Origin: an uncultured Bacteroidales bacterium
GTDB taxonomy: Bacteria > Bacteroidota > Bacteroidia > Bacteroidales > Marinilabiliaceae
Direction of reading: 5' to 3'
DNA length: 51,839 bases
Assembly (NCBI GenBank): GCA_937892255.1
Contig: CALAUL010000095.1
Location: 1 to 51,839 of the forward strand
The first letter of the stretch is position 1. Each line of letters begins with the position of its first letter. The notes beneath the pieces were generated by a model. The model worked only from the letters and a program-made list of their open reading frames with translations. It made no database searches and was not told the origin of the DNA. Made by a program: the position numbers and the translations under genes. Shown here in pieces: positions 1 through 7,780 of the stretch.

Positions 1-78
1 AGTTGTTGTTGGCGGGTTGTAAAGCTGAGAAATATTAGTTAGAAGGGTATTTGAAAGGCGTTTGAATGGTGTTATAAA
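1..78. repeat. Degenerate tandem array, 11-nt period (array A)
   Basis: Successive 11-nt units can be laid from base 2, starting at 2, 13, 24, 35, 46, 57 and 68. The last four (35, 46, 57, 68) are clear and fit roughly GGYGTTTGAAW; the earlier ones keep mostly GTT at unit positions 4-6. The array is in the opposite orientation to a related one at 17261-17315, whose consensus RTTTRAACRCC is close to its reverse complement. It is non-coding and may extend left of the window. The function is unknown. Confidence 0.55.
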
Positions 79-450
79 ATCTTTTTTGCGAACGCAGAGA
101 GCAGAATAATTCATATATCAGTGCCGTTTGACTGTCAGAAGTTATCGTTTTTGGGTGTGAAAAAAGAGCAAATGACGTTATAGGGTGAAAGTTGCGTTAA
201 GAGGGTATAATGCTATTTGATTTTGGGTTTTATTTCTTGGTGGGAAAAGGAACACTTCGGTGTTCATCTGTTAGCTTTGGGACTTAGTTTTTTGAGTTGA
301 TTTTCGTGTTGCGTTCTCCGTCGTCTTCGTTGCAAAACGAAACAAAGATGTTTATCAAGAGTGTGAATTAGTTTTTTCTTAAACAAAGTCGAAAATATAT
401 TTAAGGGTGGGTATGAGAAACTATTATGATTTATTATTGCTAAATAAGAT
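79..450. other. Intergenic stretch without a recognisable gene
   Basis: No ORF with protein-like content and no tRNA-like fold was seen. The only structure noted is a small hairpin at about 250-265, GAACAC closed by a TTCG tetraloop, with no following T-run. The stretch lies downstream of rsmG, past its terminator. Confidence 0.5.
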
Positions 451-484
451 GTAAAAAACGAGATAGAATGGTTGTTCTATCTCG
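451..484 (-). terminator. Rho-independent terminator of the rsmG operon
   Basis: A perfect 10-bp stem (CGAGATAGAA with TTCTATCTCG) and a 6-nt loop occupies 459-484. On the minus strand it is followed by a T-rich tract (complement of bases 453-458). It lies about 80 bases past the rsmG stop. A weaker T-run on the plus side could make it bidirectional. Confidence 0.75.
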
Positions 485-565
485 CTTTTATCAGTTGTAG
501 CAAAGAAGCACATTTACTACTACTGATAAGAAAAATATATCTAATTTTTGTTCTATGATAAGAAA

Positions 566-1186
566 TTATATTGCGAGGTGAATTATGCGTTTGGTTTCAA
601 AGAATTCTTCTTCAAAATAAGCCTCAAGGTCATACACCAACGCACTTGCTCCGAATGGCGACACTTCGGCTTGAAAGTCTCCTCCTTTTAAGTATAAAAT
701 GCCATCAGGTATAGCGTTTATCATGCGATGTCCCACCAAATGACGTGTCATTTTCACAAAGTCAGGAAATGCTGTCACTGCGCGACTTACAACGAAGTCA
801 AATTTCTCCTTTATTTGTTCTGAACGACTTTGCAAGGCTTTCACATTATCTAATTTCAATGCTTCTGCAACACCTTGTACCACCTTTATTTTTTTACCTA
901 TCGAGTCAACCATTAAAAATTCTACCTCAGGAAACATTATGGCTAAAGGTATTCCTGGAAATCCGCCGCCACAACCAACGTCAATAATGCGTGTTCCATT
1001 TACAAATGATGTGTATTTAGCTATTGCTAATGAGTGCAGGACATGTCGTTCCATGAAGTTCTCCATGTCTTTACGCGATATGACGTTTATCTTAGAGTTC
1101 CAATCGGCATAAAGAGCAGGCAACATTGCGAAACGCTCTTTCTGTTTTTCTGTCAGCGAAGGAAAATACTTATTTATCAGATACAT
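566..1186 (-). CDS. rsmG: 16S rRNA (guanine-527-N7)-methyltransferase RsmG
   Basis: RsmG (GidB) methylates N7 of G527 in the 530 loop of 16S rRNA using S-adenosylmethionine; its loss in other bacteria gives low-level streptomycin resistance. The 206-residue length is normal. The SAM-binding glycine loop IIDVGCGGGFPGIP lies at about residues 67-80, followed by the acidic strand end MVDS and the SRAVTAF motif typical of the family. The start codon lies inside the end of the upstream sigma-factor gene (17-nt overlap), so the two are probably translationally coupled. It is the last gene of a three-gene minus-strand unit and is followed by a strong terminator. The assignment is secure. Confidence 0.95.
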   Translation of the reverse strand: MYLINKYFPSLTEKQKERFAMLPALYADWNSKINVISRKDMENFMERHVLHSLAIAKYTSFVNGTRIIDVGCGGGFPGIPLAIMFPEVEFLMVDSIGKKIKVVQGVAEALKLDNVKALQSRSEQIKEKFDFVVSRAVTAFPDFVKMTRHLVGHRMINAIPDGILYLKGGDFQAEVSPFGASALVYDLEAYFEEEFFETKRIIHLAI

Positions 1187-1799
1187 AGTTTCTATCTTCG
1201 ACAGTTTCAGTATTTTTTAATATGTTGTAGAGTAGTTCGCGAGAACGGAAAAGCTGAGCTTTGACTGTGCCGAGAGGCAAATCGAGTTGTTCGGCTATCT
1301 CTTCGTATGATAACTCTTGGAAATATCGGAGTTCGACTAATTGGCGATAGCGAGGTTTGAGTTTCTGTACTACGGCACGCACATGCTCTATTTTTTGAGC
1401 GTTTACCATTGTCTCCGATGGGTCCAAACCATCATCGCAAACGGTCATAGGTTTGCTGTCTTCTCGGTTGTTGTCATCGCCGTCTATTGATACGATGAAA
1501 CCTTTGCGTTTACGAAGGAAGTCAATTCCGTTGTTAGATGCAATCTTAAATAGCCATGTCGAAAAAGCAAAATTTGGTGAATATTGCTTGATGTTTTTAA
1601 AGGCTTTGCCGAAGGCCTCTATTGTAAGGTCTTCTGCGTCGCTTTTGTTATTTACCATCTTAAGCAACATGAAATAGATAGAATCGCGATATCGAGAGAG
1701 TAATTCCGCATATGCTTTTTGCTCTCCGGCGACGGCTCTTTCCACCAATCCAAGGTCGTATTTCGCCTTGTCGGAATAGTTTACATTTTCTACCTCCAT
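1170..1799 (-). CDS. ECF-type RNA polymerase sigma factor
   Basis: This is a 209-residue sigma-70 family factor of the extracytoplasmic-function class. Region 2 is visible at about residues 28-100, with the DAEDLTIEAFGKAF core-binding helix and the FSTWLFKIASNNGIDFLRKR segment that binds the -10 element. Region 4 is at about 135-195, with a helix-turn-helix (LSYEEIAEQLDLPLGTVKAQL). No anti-sigma gene is adjacent, unlike many Bacteroidetes ECF loci tied to TonB receptors. Instead the gene overlaps a glycosyltransferase at its start by 10 nt and rsmG at its end by 17 nt. That placement suggests a housekeeping or constitutively expressed factor. Its regulon cannot be told from the sequence. Confidence 0.92.
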   Translation of the reverse strand: MEVENVNYSDKAKYDLGLVERAVAGEQKAYAELLSRYRDSIYFMLLKMVNNKSDAEDLTIEAFGKAFKNIKQYSPNFAFSTWLFKIASNNGIDFLRKRKGFIVSIDGDDNNREDSKPMTVCDDGLDPSETMVNAQKIEHVRAVVQKLKPRYRQLVELRYFQELSYEEIAEQLDLPLGTVKAQLFRSRELLYNILKNTETVEDRNYVSDK

Positions 1800-2908
1800 A
1801 TTTCTCGTCTTTTACTGAGTTTGCTATATATGATGACACATGAATGAAGTATTGGCATTAATATTTCCATTGGAATGGACCACCACCACAAGCCCTTTTC
1901 TCCCATGCGTTTGTGTGCAATGCCTAATGCAGTGTGTATGAGAACCCATCTTGCAAAAACGGTTGCGCCTATTATTATTAGGAATAGCTCGTTTGATATT
2001 ATAAACAGTGCTACAATGGGTAATGCGTATATTAGAAAGCGCGTTGTTAGTTCCGCTCCAAGCATTGTTTTGATTAACAATGGATATAAATTGTATGTCT
2101 TAAAATGTCGTGTTTTTTGTTCAAACCAATCATGCCATGTGTGTACTGGCTCTGATATGGTTTGCGACTCTGGTTTTACGACTATATTGGTATTCTGTTT
2201 GTTGCCCATTTCTGAGATAAACAGGTCATCGTCGCCCGACATTATATTGATGTGCTTGCGAAACTTTGATGATTGTTCGTAGAGTGTCTTTGTGTATGAC
2301 ATGTTGCGACCGACGCCCATAAATGGTTTCATGGCAACGGCAAATCCGAGGTATTGAACGGCATTCCAAAAGGTCTCGAAGCGTATATAGAGATTTAAAA
2401 ATCCTTTGCGCTTCTCATATTTGCCATAACCTAATACAAGTTGTATTTTGTCGGAGGTATAACCTTCGTTGATTGATGTTAGCCAATGTTCTGATGCCGG
2501 TTTGCAGTCGGCGTCTATAAATACAATCTTTTCGTGTTTTGCTGCTTTAATGCCGACTGTTACGGCCAGTTTCTTCCCGTGTATAAACTTCGAATCTGCA
2601 GGAATGCTCGTATAGTAAAGTTCCGGATAACGTGCTCGTAATTCAGAAAGTACTGTAAGTGTGTCGTCGGTCGAACAATCGTCAACAACTATTATTTGAG
2701 CTTCCGGATATTTTTGTTCCATCAGAAGTGGAATGTTGTTGCGCAGATTCTTAGCTTCGTTCTTTGCACATACAATGACAGATACTGCAGGTCGTGCTTC
2801 GGGAATGTCTATCTTGCGTACACGAATTCTGAACATATAGAACGCCCAATAGAATATTTGAAACGTCCATACGATACCTATACTTATTAGTATTATGCAG
2901 TTTGCCAC
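1790..2908 (-). CDS. Membrane-anchored family 2 glycosyltransferase
   Basis: This is a 372-residue inverting GT-A glycosyltransferase. An N-terminal hydrophobic helix (about residues 1-25) precedes the GT2 domain, which starts VSVIVCAKNEAKN at about 42. The nucleotide-sugar site shows VVDDCSTDDT (74-83) and the metal-binding DAD (132-134). A GDDD segment (225-228) supplies the likely catalytic base, and QKTRH at 264-268 resembles the QxxRW motif of processive enzymes but is not a perfect match. Two or three C-terminal membrane helices follow (about 290-350). The acceptor and product are unknown; a lipid or surface glycan is likely. It is the first gene of the unit with the ECF sigma factor and rsmG and has a good promoter about 90 bases upstream. 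Confidence 0.88.
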   Translation of the reverse strand: MANCIILISIGIVWTFQIFYWAFYMFRIRVRKIDIPEARPAVSVIVCAKNEAKNLRNNIPLLMEQKYPEAQIIVVDDCSTDDTLTVLSELRARYPELYYTSIPADSKFIHGKKLAVTVGIKAAKHEKIVFIDADCKPASEHWLTSINEGYTSDKIQLVLGYGKYEKRKGFLNLYIRFETFWNAVQYLGFAVAMKPFMGVGRNMSYTKTLYEQSSKFRKHINIMSGDDDLFISEMGNKQNTNIVVKPESQTISEPVHTWHDWFEQKTRHFKTYNLYPLLIKTMLGAELTTRFLIYALPIVALFIISNELFLIIIGATVFARWVLIHTALGIAHKRMGEKGLWWWSIPMEILMPILHSCVIIYSKLSKRREIWR

Positions 2909-3004
2909 TATTTAGACTTTATAGTTTTTATATTGTTTCCAATCAAAGGGGCAAGATATGATTTATCGTTGCCTCATTTTGATGTTGTTTTGTAATTCAA
3001 TCAG

Positions 3005-3034
3005 CAAAGTTAAACTTTTATTTTAATTAAACAA
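3005..3034 (-). promoter_or_regulatory. Bacteroidetes-type promoter for the GT2-sigma-rsmG unit
   Basis: On the minus strand, a -7 element TAACTTTG (3005-3012) is preceded after 19 bases by TTG (3032-3034), close to the Bacteroidetes consensus TTTG-N19-TAnnTTTG. The expected transcript would start near base 3000, leaving a leader of about 90 nt before the glycosyltransferase. Confidence 0.6.
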
Positions 3035-3121
3035 CGGTTTAAAAAGTTTATCACAATGTTGTTTTTGAAAATAAGATACTTTTTTTTATCGTGTTCGGAA
3101 TGTGTATGTCTATTGTAGAAA

Positions 3122-3157
3122 AAGAAGCCACAATCAAGGATATGAATGTGGCTTCTT
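3122..3157 (-). terminator. Terminator after the GH43 gene
   Basis: An 11-bp perfect stem (AAGAAGCCACA with TGTGGCTTCTT) has a 14-nt loop. It lies just past the GH43 stop and has T-rich tracts on both outer sides, so it could stop transcription in both directions. Confidence 0.75.
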
Positions 3158-3179
3158 GTTTTTTTGTGGGAGTCAGTGT

Positions 3180-4844
3180 TTATTTCTCGTCGCAGTGATA
3201 TTTGAAATAGTCAACATCTACGTAGCCACCAGTTTTCTTTGTGGCGTAGTTGAAGATGCCGAATTTTGTTCCCATGAAGAAGCGTCGATAGTCGAATATC
3301 ATGCGATAGTTCTTTGTGCCTATTTGGGTCCATGACTCGCCATCGAGACTGTAGTAGAAGTTCGCTGCATCTATTCCACCGCGTGTGCCCGGGCGGAAAT
3401 CTCCGTCTAAGCGCAACCATATCTTTGGCTGTTTCGCATCGAGAAGTTTGGTGAGGTCAACGACTTCTACTATTTTCTCTTCTACTTTCGTTACGGCTTT
3501 TTCTTGTTCGGTGAGAGTTACATTTTGTTCACTCATTTCGAGAGTCGTTTTCTTGCCGTTTTTCTTTACGGTAAGAACTCCGCTATCGCCGTTGAATGCG
3601 CTCAATCCGGCACAGTCGCCATCTTTCATTTTGCTTAAATCCATGCAGATATAACCGCTACAAGTAGGTCCCTCCATGCGTTGCGTAAGGGTGTTGGGTG
3701 CAAGGTAGAGGTTCGGGACTACGCGGCTTGTCTTGAGACGTAAGAAGCCTTGACGTTCAGCCAAGCTCCATGCGTTATCCACCGGGTTGTGGTTCCACTG
3801 CCAATGTAAAGCCAGTTTTGTGTTGTCGAAGTCATCAGACAATACGATGTCTTTTTCCGGTAATCCGCTTTTGTACGGGCGCATTATATCAGGAACTTTA
3901 TAGCTTTCGTCGCCCAACATCGGCCATCCGTCAATCCATCTTACGGGGGAGAGCGTGAGTACACGTCCTACGCCTCCGCGGTCTTGGAACATGATGCCAT
4001 ACCAATCTCCTTCTTCGGTGTCGACAATGGTGCCTTGTGCAAGGTAGTTAAATCCGCCAAAGCGACTTTCGAGTATGACGTTTTTCTCCCATTTGCCGTT
4101 TAAATCTTTTGTGCGGTAGCATACTTCGCGACGGTTTAGTCCCGAACCGAATGATTGGCTTATGAGCATGGCGTAGTATGTGCCATTGTGTTTTATGACA
4201 CGTGTGCCTTCCAATAGTCCGCGTTCCTCATCTTCGCGTTGGAAGTAGCGACGAAGGCTTCCTTCCACAACGTTTTTCAGGTCGCGTGTCAACTGACACA
4301 TTTCGCCTGTTCCGAAGAAGATATATGGTGTGCCGTCGTCGTCAAAGAATAGCGTTGCATCGTGAAAATGGCGTAAACGAGAGTGTATTTTCCATGGTCC
4401 TTCTGCTTTTTCGGCTGTGAAGATGTACGTGTCGCCCATTGCGCTCATCTCATTTGGAGCTAACAATGCCCAGAATTTGCCATCGTGATACTTGAGTGAT
4501 GTTGCCCATTGTCCGCGTCCGTAGACTGTACCTACGCCGTCGCCTTTCTGTTGGTCGAGAGGCAAAGAAAACGAGAGGTCGTATTTTGGGGAGTCGGTTA
4601 GTTTGTCGAAGATATATCCGACAGTTTCCCAGTTTTTGAGGTCTTTAGAGGCCATTATCGGACCTCCGGGCATAAGGTGCATAGTGGTGCTAACCAAATA
4701 GAATGTGTCTCCCACGCGGATAACATCAGGATCGGGGACATCTGCCCATAGCATGGGGTTTTTTATAGGTGCTTCTTTCATGGTTTGTGCCACACTTGTT
4801 ATACAGAATGCGACAGAAAGCACTACGGTAAGTAAATGTTTCAT
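3180..4844 (-). CDS. Secreted glycoside hydrolase family 43 enzyme (xylosidase/arabinofuranosidase type)
   Basis: This is a 554-residue protein with a signal peptide (MKHLLTVVLSVAFCITSVAQ) and a five-bladed GH43 propeller. The three catalytic acids are visible: D38 in VPDPDVI (general base), D162 in HDATLFFDDDG (pKa modulator) and E212 in LLEGTRVI (general acid). The C-terminal part (about 340-550) resembles the concanavalin-like domain of beta-xylosidase-type GH43 members. A likely substrate is xylan- or arabinan-derived oligosaccharide in the periplasm or at the surface, but subfamily specificity cannot be read by eye. It follows the outer-membrane barrel gene after 65 bases. There is no SusC/SusD pair nearby, which is unusual for a polysaccharide-utilisation enzyme. 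Confidence 0.9.
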   Translation of the reverse strand: MKHLLTVVLSVAFCITSVAQTMKEAPIKNPMLWADVPDPDVIRVGDTFYLVSTTMHLMPGGPIMASKDLKNWETVGYIFDKLTDSPKYDLSFSLPLDQQKGDGVGTVYGRGQWATSLKYHDGKFWALLAPNEMSAMGDTYIFTAEKAEGPWKIHSRLRHFHDATLFFDDDGTPYIFFGTGEMCQLTRDLKNVVEGSLRRYFQREDEERGLLEGTRVIKHNGTYYAMLISQSFGSGLNRREVCYRTKDLNGKWEKNVILESRFGGFNYLAQGTIVDTEEGDWYGIMFQDRGGVGRVLTLSPVRWIDGWPMLGDESYKVPDIMRPYKSGLPEKDIVLSDDFDNTKLALHWQWNHNPVDNAWSLAERQGFLRLKTSRVVPNLYLAPNTLTQRMEGPTCSGYICMDLSKMKDGDCAGLSAFNGDSGVLTVKKNGKKTTLEMSEQNVTLTEQEKAVTKVEEKIVEVVDLTKLLDAKQPKIWLRLDGDFRPGTRGGIDAANFYYSLDGESWTQIGTKNYRMIFDYRRFFMGTKFGIFNYATKKTGGYVDVDYFKYHCDEK

Positions 4845-4872
4845 GTTCGTTTTATTTTAATAGTGTATTTCA

Positions 4873-4880
4873 CAAAGGTA
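4873..4880 (-). promoter_or_regulatory. Possible -7 element before the GH43 gene
   Basis: TACCTTTG on the minus strand fits TAnnTTTG and lies 29 bases upstream of the GH43 start. No convincing TTG/TTTG is found 19-21 bases further upstream, so an independent GH43 promoter is only a possibility. Confidence 0.3.
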
Positions 4881-4909
4881 ATAATTATTGCGTATTTCTC
4901 GCTCGACGT

Positions 4910-6070
4910 CTAAAAAGCTTCTCTGATATTTAGGTAGAAGGCGTGTTCCCCACGGCTATCAAGACCGGCGTCAAGTCGTATGTTGAGACCCTGCTGTGGA
5001 AATACTTTAAAACGCAATCCGGCACCAATCATGAAGTGTGTCTTGTCAAATGCTTTTTCGATGAGCTTGTGCGAGACATTGCCTGCCGCTACAAATGAGG
5101 TTGCTCCTATTCGCCAATATATAGGGAATCTAACTTCGCTCTGTACGAGCCATGCGAAGTTGTCGATGTATTTGTGAGGGTGTGGAATGGTTCTTCCGAG
5201 TCGTGTCCCGCCACAAGTTGATAGTTTGTGAAATGGAGCTTCTCCCCAAATGCCACTCCAGTATATTTGATTTGCTAATATTATATTGTCTGTTAATGAG
5301 GCATAATATCTTCCATCTAACGTGACGGATGCGAAGTCGTCGTTGCTTCCTAAGACTTTCAGATATCCCATGGTTTTAATTTTCAGATACCAACCTTTTG
5401 TCGGATTGAGGACATCGTTTCTGCTGTCAAGGGCAAGTACTACGCCTATGCCGTTGCTCCAACGTTCCGACTGTTGTATTTCCGGCAGAGCGACTAAGCT
5501 ATCTCCCTGAAACGAAGAAAAATCGTGGTACGATACATCAAGGGAGAGACCCGCTCTCCATATTTTGTCGGATATTCCAATCTCTAAATCAGACGTGAGC
5601 AGGTATCTATGAAAGTCAAATTCGGCGAGGGCTTTGTTCTTGTCTTGGTTGCCTATGCCATAGTATTTGTCGGGCAGATAAAACATTTCCAACTTTGTCG
5701 TGACGCTGCTGTTCTTCCCCCAATATACGTCTGCAACGCATTGTACTTCAAACATTTTATTTGTTGATATTACACAAGATGGAGTTATCGTTGTAGGTCT
5801 GCCGTCGTTGTGTTTTCTGATTTGGAACATTGGCATTATGCCCAAAGCCAATCCCGTGCGTTCGGAATATGAAGCAGCCGGATAGAGAGCAAGCGAGAAT
5901 GATTCTTTTTCGTACGTCAGCACGTCAAGAACTTTTTCAGCAAAGTCAACTACTTTCTCGAGATGAGAAGTCGTACGGATGCTGTCTTTAGCGTCACGCT
6001 CTTGCGCCATGGCTGTCAGTGCGCATAGTGTCAATGCTATCAGTGTGATAAAGTGCTTATAAGAGGCCAT
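4910..6070 (-). CDS. Outer-membrane beta-barrel protein, BamA/TamA (surface antigen D15) type
   Basis: This 386-residue protein has a signal peptide ending about residue 22 (LTAMAQ). An amphipathic beta-rich barrel follows and ends in a terminal aromatic strand (FYLNIREAF), the usual BAM-recognition signature. The sequence resembles the C-terminal barrel domain of Omp85 proteins; motifs such as GIGVVLALDSRNDVLNPTKG and GGTRLGR are typical of D15 barrels. There is no room for POTRA domains, so it is a POTRA-less member, a form common in Bacteroidetes. The role is unknown; transport or anchoring at the outer membrane is inferred. Its start overlaps the end of the DUF4294 gene by 14 nt, so the two are coupled. 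Confidence 0.82.
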   Translation of the reverse strand: MASYKHFITLIALTLCALTAMAQERDAKDSIRTTSHLEKVVDFAEKVLDVLTYEKESFSLALYPAASYSERTGLALGIMPMFQIRKHNDGRPTTITPSCVISTNKMFEVQCVADVYWGKNSSVTTKLEMFYLPDKYYGIGNQDKNKALAEFDFHRYLLTSDLEIGISDKIWRAGLSLDVSYHDFSSFQGDSLVALPEIQQSERWSNGIGVVLALDSRNDVLNPTKGWYLKIKTMGYLKVLGSNDDFASVTLDGRYYASLTDNIILANQIYWSGIWGEAPFHKLSTCGGTRLGRTIPHPHKYIDNFAWLVQSEVRFPIYWRIGATSFVAAGNVSHKLIEKAFDKTHFMIGAGLRFKVFPQQGLNIRLDAGLDSRGEHAFYLNIREAF

Positions 6071-6656
6071 CGTCTATCATCAATACAATTACTTCTATCT
6101 GTCTATCGTCTTTTTCGGGGTCGTACTCTGATTTAAGTGACGAGCCGAAAAGTCTTGCCACCGATTGCCATAGGAATGCCGAGAATCGTCCTTTCAGATG
6201 TCTGATTACTTCGAATGTTGTGTCGCCCGTCTCTCTGTCGATTAGTTTGATGAGAATCCTTCCTTGCGTTATGGTGAGTTTGCGCAGAGGTTTTTCAAAT
6301 TCGGCAAACAGAGCGTCTTCGGCCTCTTTGAGGTATATCTTCTTTTGTCTCTCGTTGTCTATCTTTGATAGCGAGTCTTCTATTTCGGTGATGACTTTTG
6401 CTGCCGTTCGTGCGTAGGGAAGAACTTTTTTTACGTTGTAAACCAGTCTGTTGTAACGAGCCATTTGCCGTTTTGTTTTGCGTTTCATTCGGCTGTAAAC
6501 GCGTACTTCTGCCAGACGGATATAGGGTATAGTGTCGCCATCTAATATTTTGGCTTGAGTTATGACTTTTGGTTGCATGTCGGTCTGAGCCTTACATTCC
6601 GGCATACATGTCAGCATTGCCAAAATAAAACATAGTATGGCGAGACAATGTTTCAT
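6057..6656 (-). CDS. DUF4294 family secreted protein
   Basis: This is a 199-residue protein with a signal peptide (cleavage after about MPECKAQ, residue 24). It matches the Bacteroidetes DUF4294 family by its IPYIRLAEVRVYSRM segment, its arginine/lysine-rich helix (KRKTKRQMARYNRL), and ILIKLIDRETGDTTFEVI. The mature part is mostly alpha-helical and charged. No enzymatic motif is evident. It lies 13 bases after nfo and overlaps the outer-membrane barrel gene, so the products of this pair may work together in the envelope; that is inference. Confidence 0.85.
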   Translation of the reverse strand: MKHCLAILCFILAMLTCMPECKAQTDMQPKVITQAKILDGDTIPYIRLAEVRVYSRMKRKTKRQMARYNRLVYNVKKVLPYARTAAKVITEIEDSLSKIDNERQKKIYLKEAEDALFAEFEKPLRKLTITQGRILIKLIDRETGDTTFEVIRHLKGRFSAFLWQSVARLFGSSLKSEYDPEKDDRQIEVIVLMIDDGLL

Positions 6657-6669
6657 TTGCTTCTATCTT

Positions 6670-7515
6670 CTATAATCCGGCATATTTTTTCAATAGTTCT
6701 ATCTCTTGAGGCCAAAGTGTTTCGTCTGGAGTTTCCAGTATTATTGGAATGTTTTCGAAGCGTTCGTCTTTCATCATGCGTTCGAAAGTAGGCAGACCTA
6801 ATTTGCCAAGTCCGAGCGAATTGTGCCTATCGACACGCGAGCCACACTCTTTTTTTGCATCGTTGAGGTGTATGCCTCGAAGGTATTTAAGTCCTACAAC
6901 GGAATTAAATTCGTCGAATACTCGTTCATATTCATACTCGTCGGCTATATTGTAACCGGCGGCAAATGTGTGGCAAGTGTCGATGCATACGCCCACGCGA
7001 GATTTGTCTTCTACTCGTTCAATGATATGAGCCAAGTGATGAAACGAGAATCCGAGGTTTGTTCCTTGACCTGCTGTGTTTTCTATCACCGCAGTGACGT
7101 TGTTGGTCTGACGCAGAGCTATGTTTATAGATTCGGCTATTAGATTGAGACACTCTTCAACGGAGCAGAGGTTGAGATGTGATCCGGGATGAAAGTTGAG
7201 CATTGTCAGTCCAAGTTGTTCGCAACGTTGCATTTCGTGAATGAACGAGTCGCGTGACTTTTGCAGGGCTTCATCGTTGCGGTTGCCGAGGTTTATCAGA
7301 TAGCTGTCGTGAGGCAATATCTGATTGGGAGAGTAACCGTATTTTTGGCAGTTTGCCTTAAAGTGTTCTATGTCCGATGTTGTCAGAGGAGAAGCTTTCC
7401 ATTGTCTTTGGTTTTTGGTGAACAGGGCAAAAGCTGTTGCGCCTATTTCAAAAGCATTTATTGGGGCATTGGCTACTCCGCCCGATGCGCTGACGTGTGC
7501 TCCTATGTATTTCAT
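6670..7515 (-). CDS. nfo: Deoxyribonuclease IV (AP endonuclease)
   Basis: Endonuclease IV cleaves the backbone 5' to abasic sites in base-excision repair and removes 3'-blocking groups. The 281-residue TIM barrel is of normal length. All the zinc ligands expected from the E. coli enzyme can be seen in order: LPHDSY, NFHPGSH, VIENTAG, IDTCHTF, HLND, the DRHNSLG segment and IILETP. It heads the minus-strand group nfo-DUF4294-barrel-GH43. A -7 promoter element lies 50 bases upstream. Confidence 0.96.
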   Translation of the reverse strand: MKYIGAHVSASGGVANAPINAFEIGATAFALFTKNQRQWKASPLTTSDIEHFKANCQKYGYSPNQILPHDSYLINLGNRNDEALQKSRDSFIHEMQRCEQLGLTMLNFHPGSHLNLCSVEECLNLIAESINIALRQTNNVTAVIENTAGQGTNLGFSFHHLAHIIERVEDKSRVGVCIDTCHTFAAGYNIADEYEYERVFDEFNSVVGLKYLRGIHLNDAKKECGSRVDRHNSLGLGKLGLPTFERMMKDERFENIPIILETPDETLWPQEIELLKKYAGL

Positions 7516-7564
7516 ATTTGTATTATTTGTGTTTTGTCCGGCATGATGGACTTTTGTTTCGAAA

Positions 7565-7572
7565 CAAAGATA
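7565..7572 (-). promoter_or_regulatory. Possible -7 element upstream of nfo
   Basis: TATCTTTG on the minus strand fits TAnnTTTG. No TTTG is seen at 19-21 bases upstream, so support is partial. Confidence 0.35.
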
Positions 7573-7639
7573 ATCAAATATTTTATACCCGTTGTTGTTG
7601 GAGTGTTTTTGGTGTGTGTCCGTGCTGTGGGTACGCTAA

Positions 7640-7670
7640 TCTCTCGACATTTTTACAAAATGTCGAGAGA
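7640..7670. repeat. Perfect 14-bp hairpin with 3-nt loop
   Basis: TCTCTCGACATTTT pairs perfectly with AAAATGTCGAGAGA. The hairpin lies between the divergent end of the nfo promoter region and the rlmL-like gene's terminator. No T-run adjoins it, so it could be a regulatory or transcript-end structure. Confidence 0.55.
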
Positions 7671-7719
7671 TTGAAGTTCTTTTACTGAAAATCTGGTATA
7701 GTTATGGAGTGCTTTAATG

Positions 7720-7762
7720 CCACAAAGGCACTTCCGTTTTTGATTCGGAAATGCCTTTGTGG
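7720..7762 (-). terminator. Stem-loop terminator after the THUMP methyltransferase gene
   Basis: An 11-bp stem (CCACAAAGGCA with TGCCTTTGTGG) is extended past one mismatch by TTCCG/CGGAA. It lies 19 bases past the stop codon of the minus-strand methyltransferase gene. The better T-run (TATGTTTTTT) is on the plus side, so it may act in both directions. Confidence 0.6.
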
Positions 7763-7780
7763 TATGTTTTTTATTCTCGT

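Noticed and set aside
250..265. TTCG-loop hairpin as a terminator
   Set aside because: The stem is only 6 bp and no T-run follows; there is no gene end close by.
7261..7674. Plus-strand ORF of 137 residues opposite nfo
   Set aside because: It is the antisense shadow of nfo, with no family features, and runs through the hairpin downstream.
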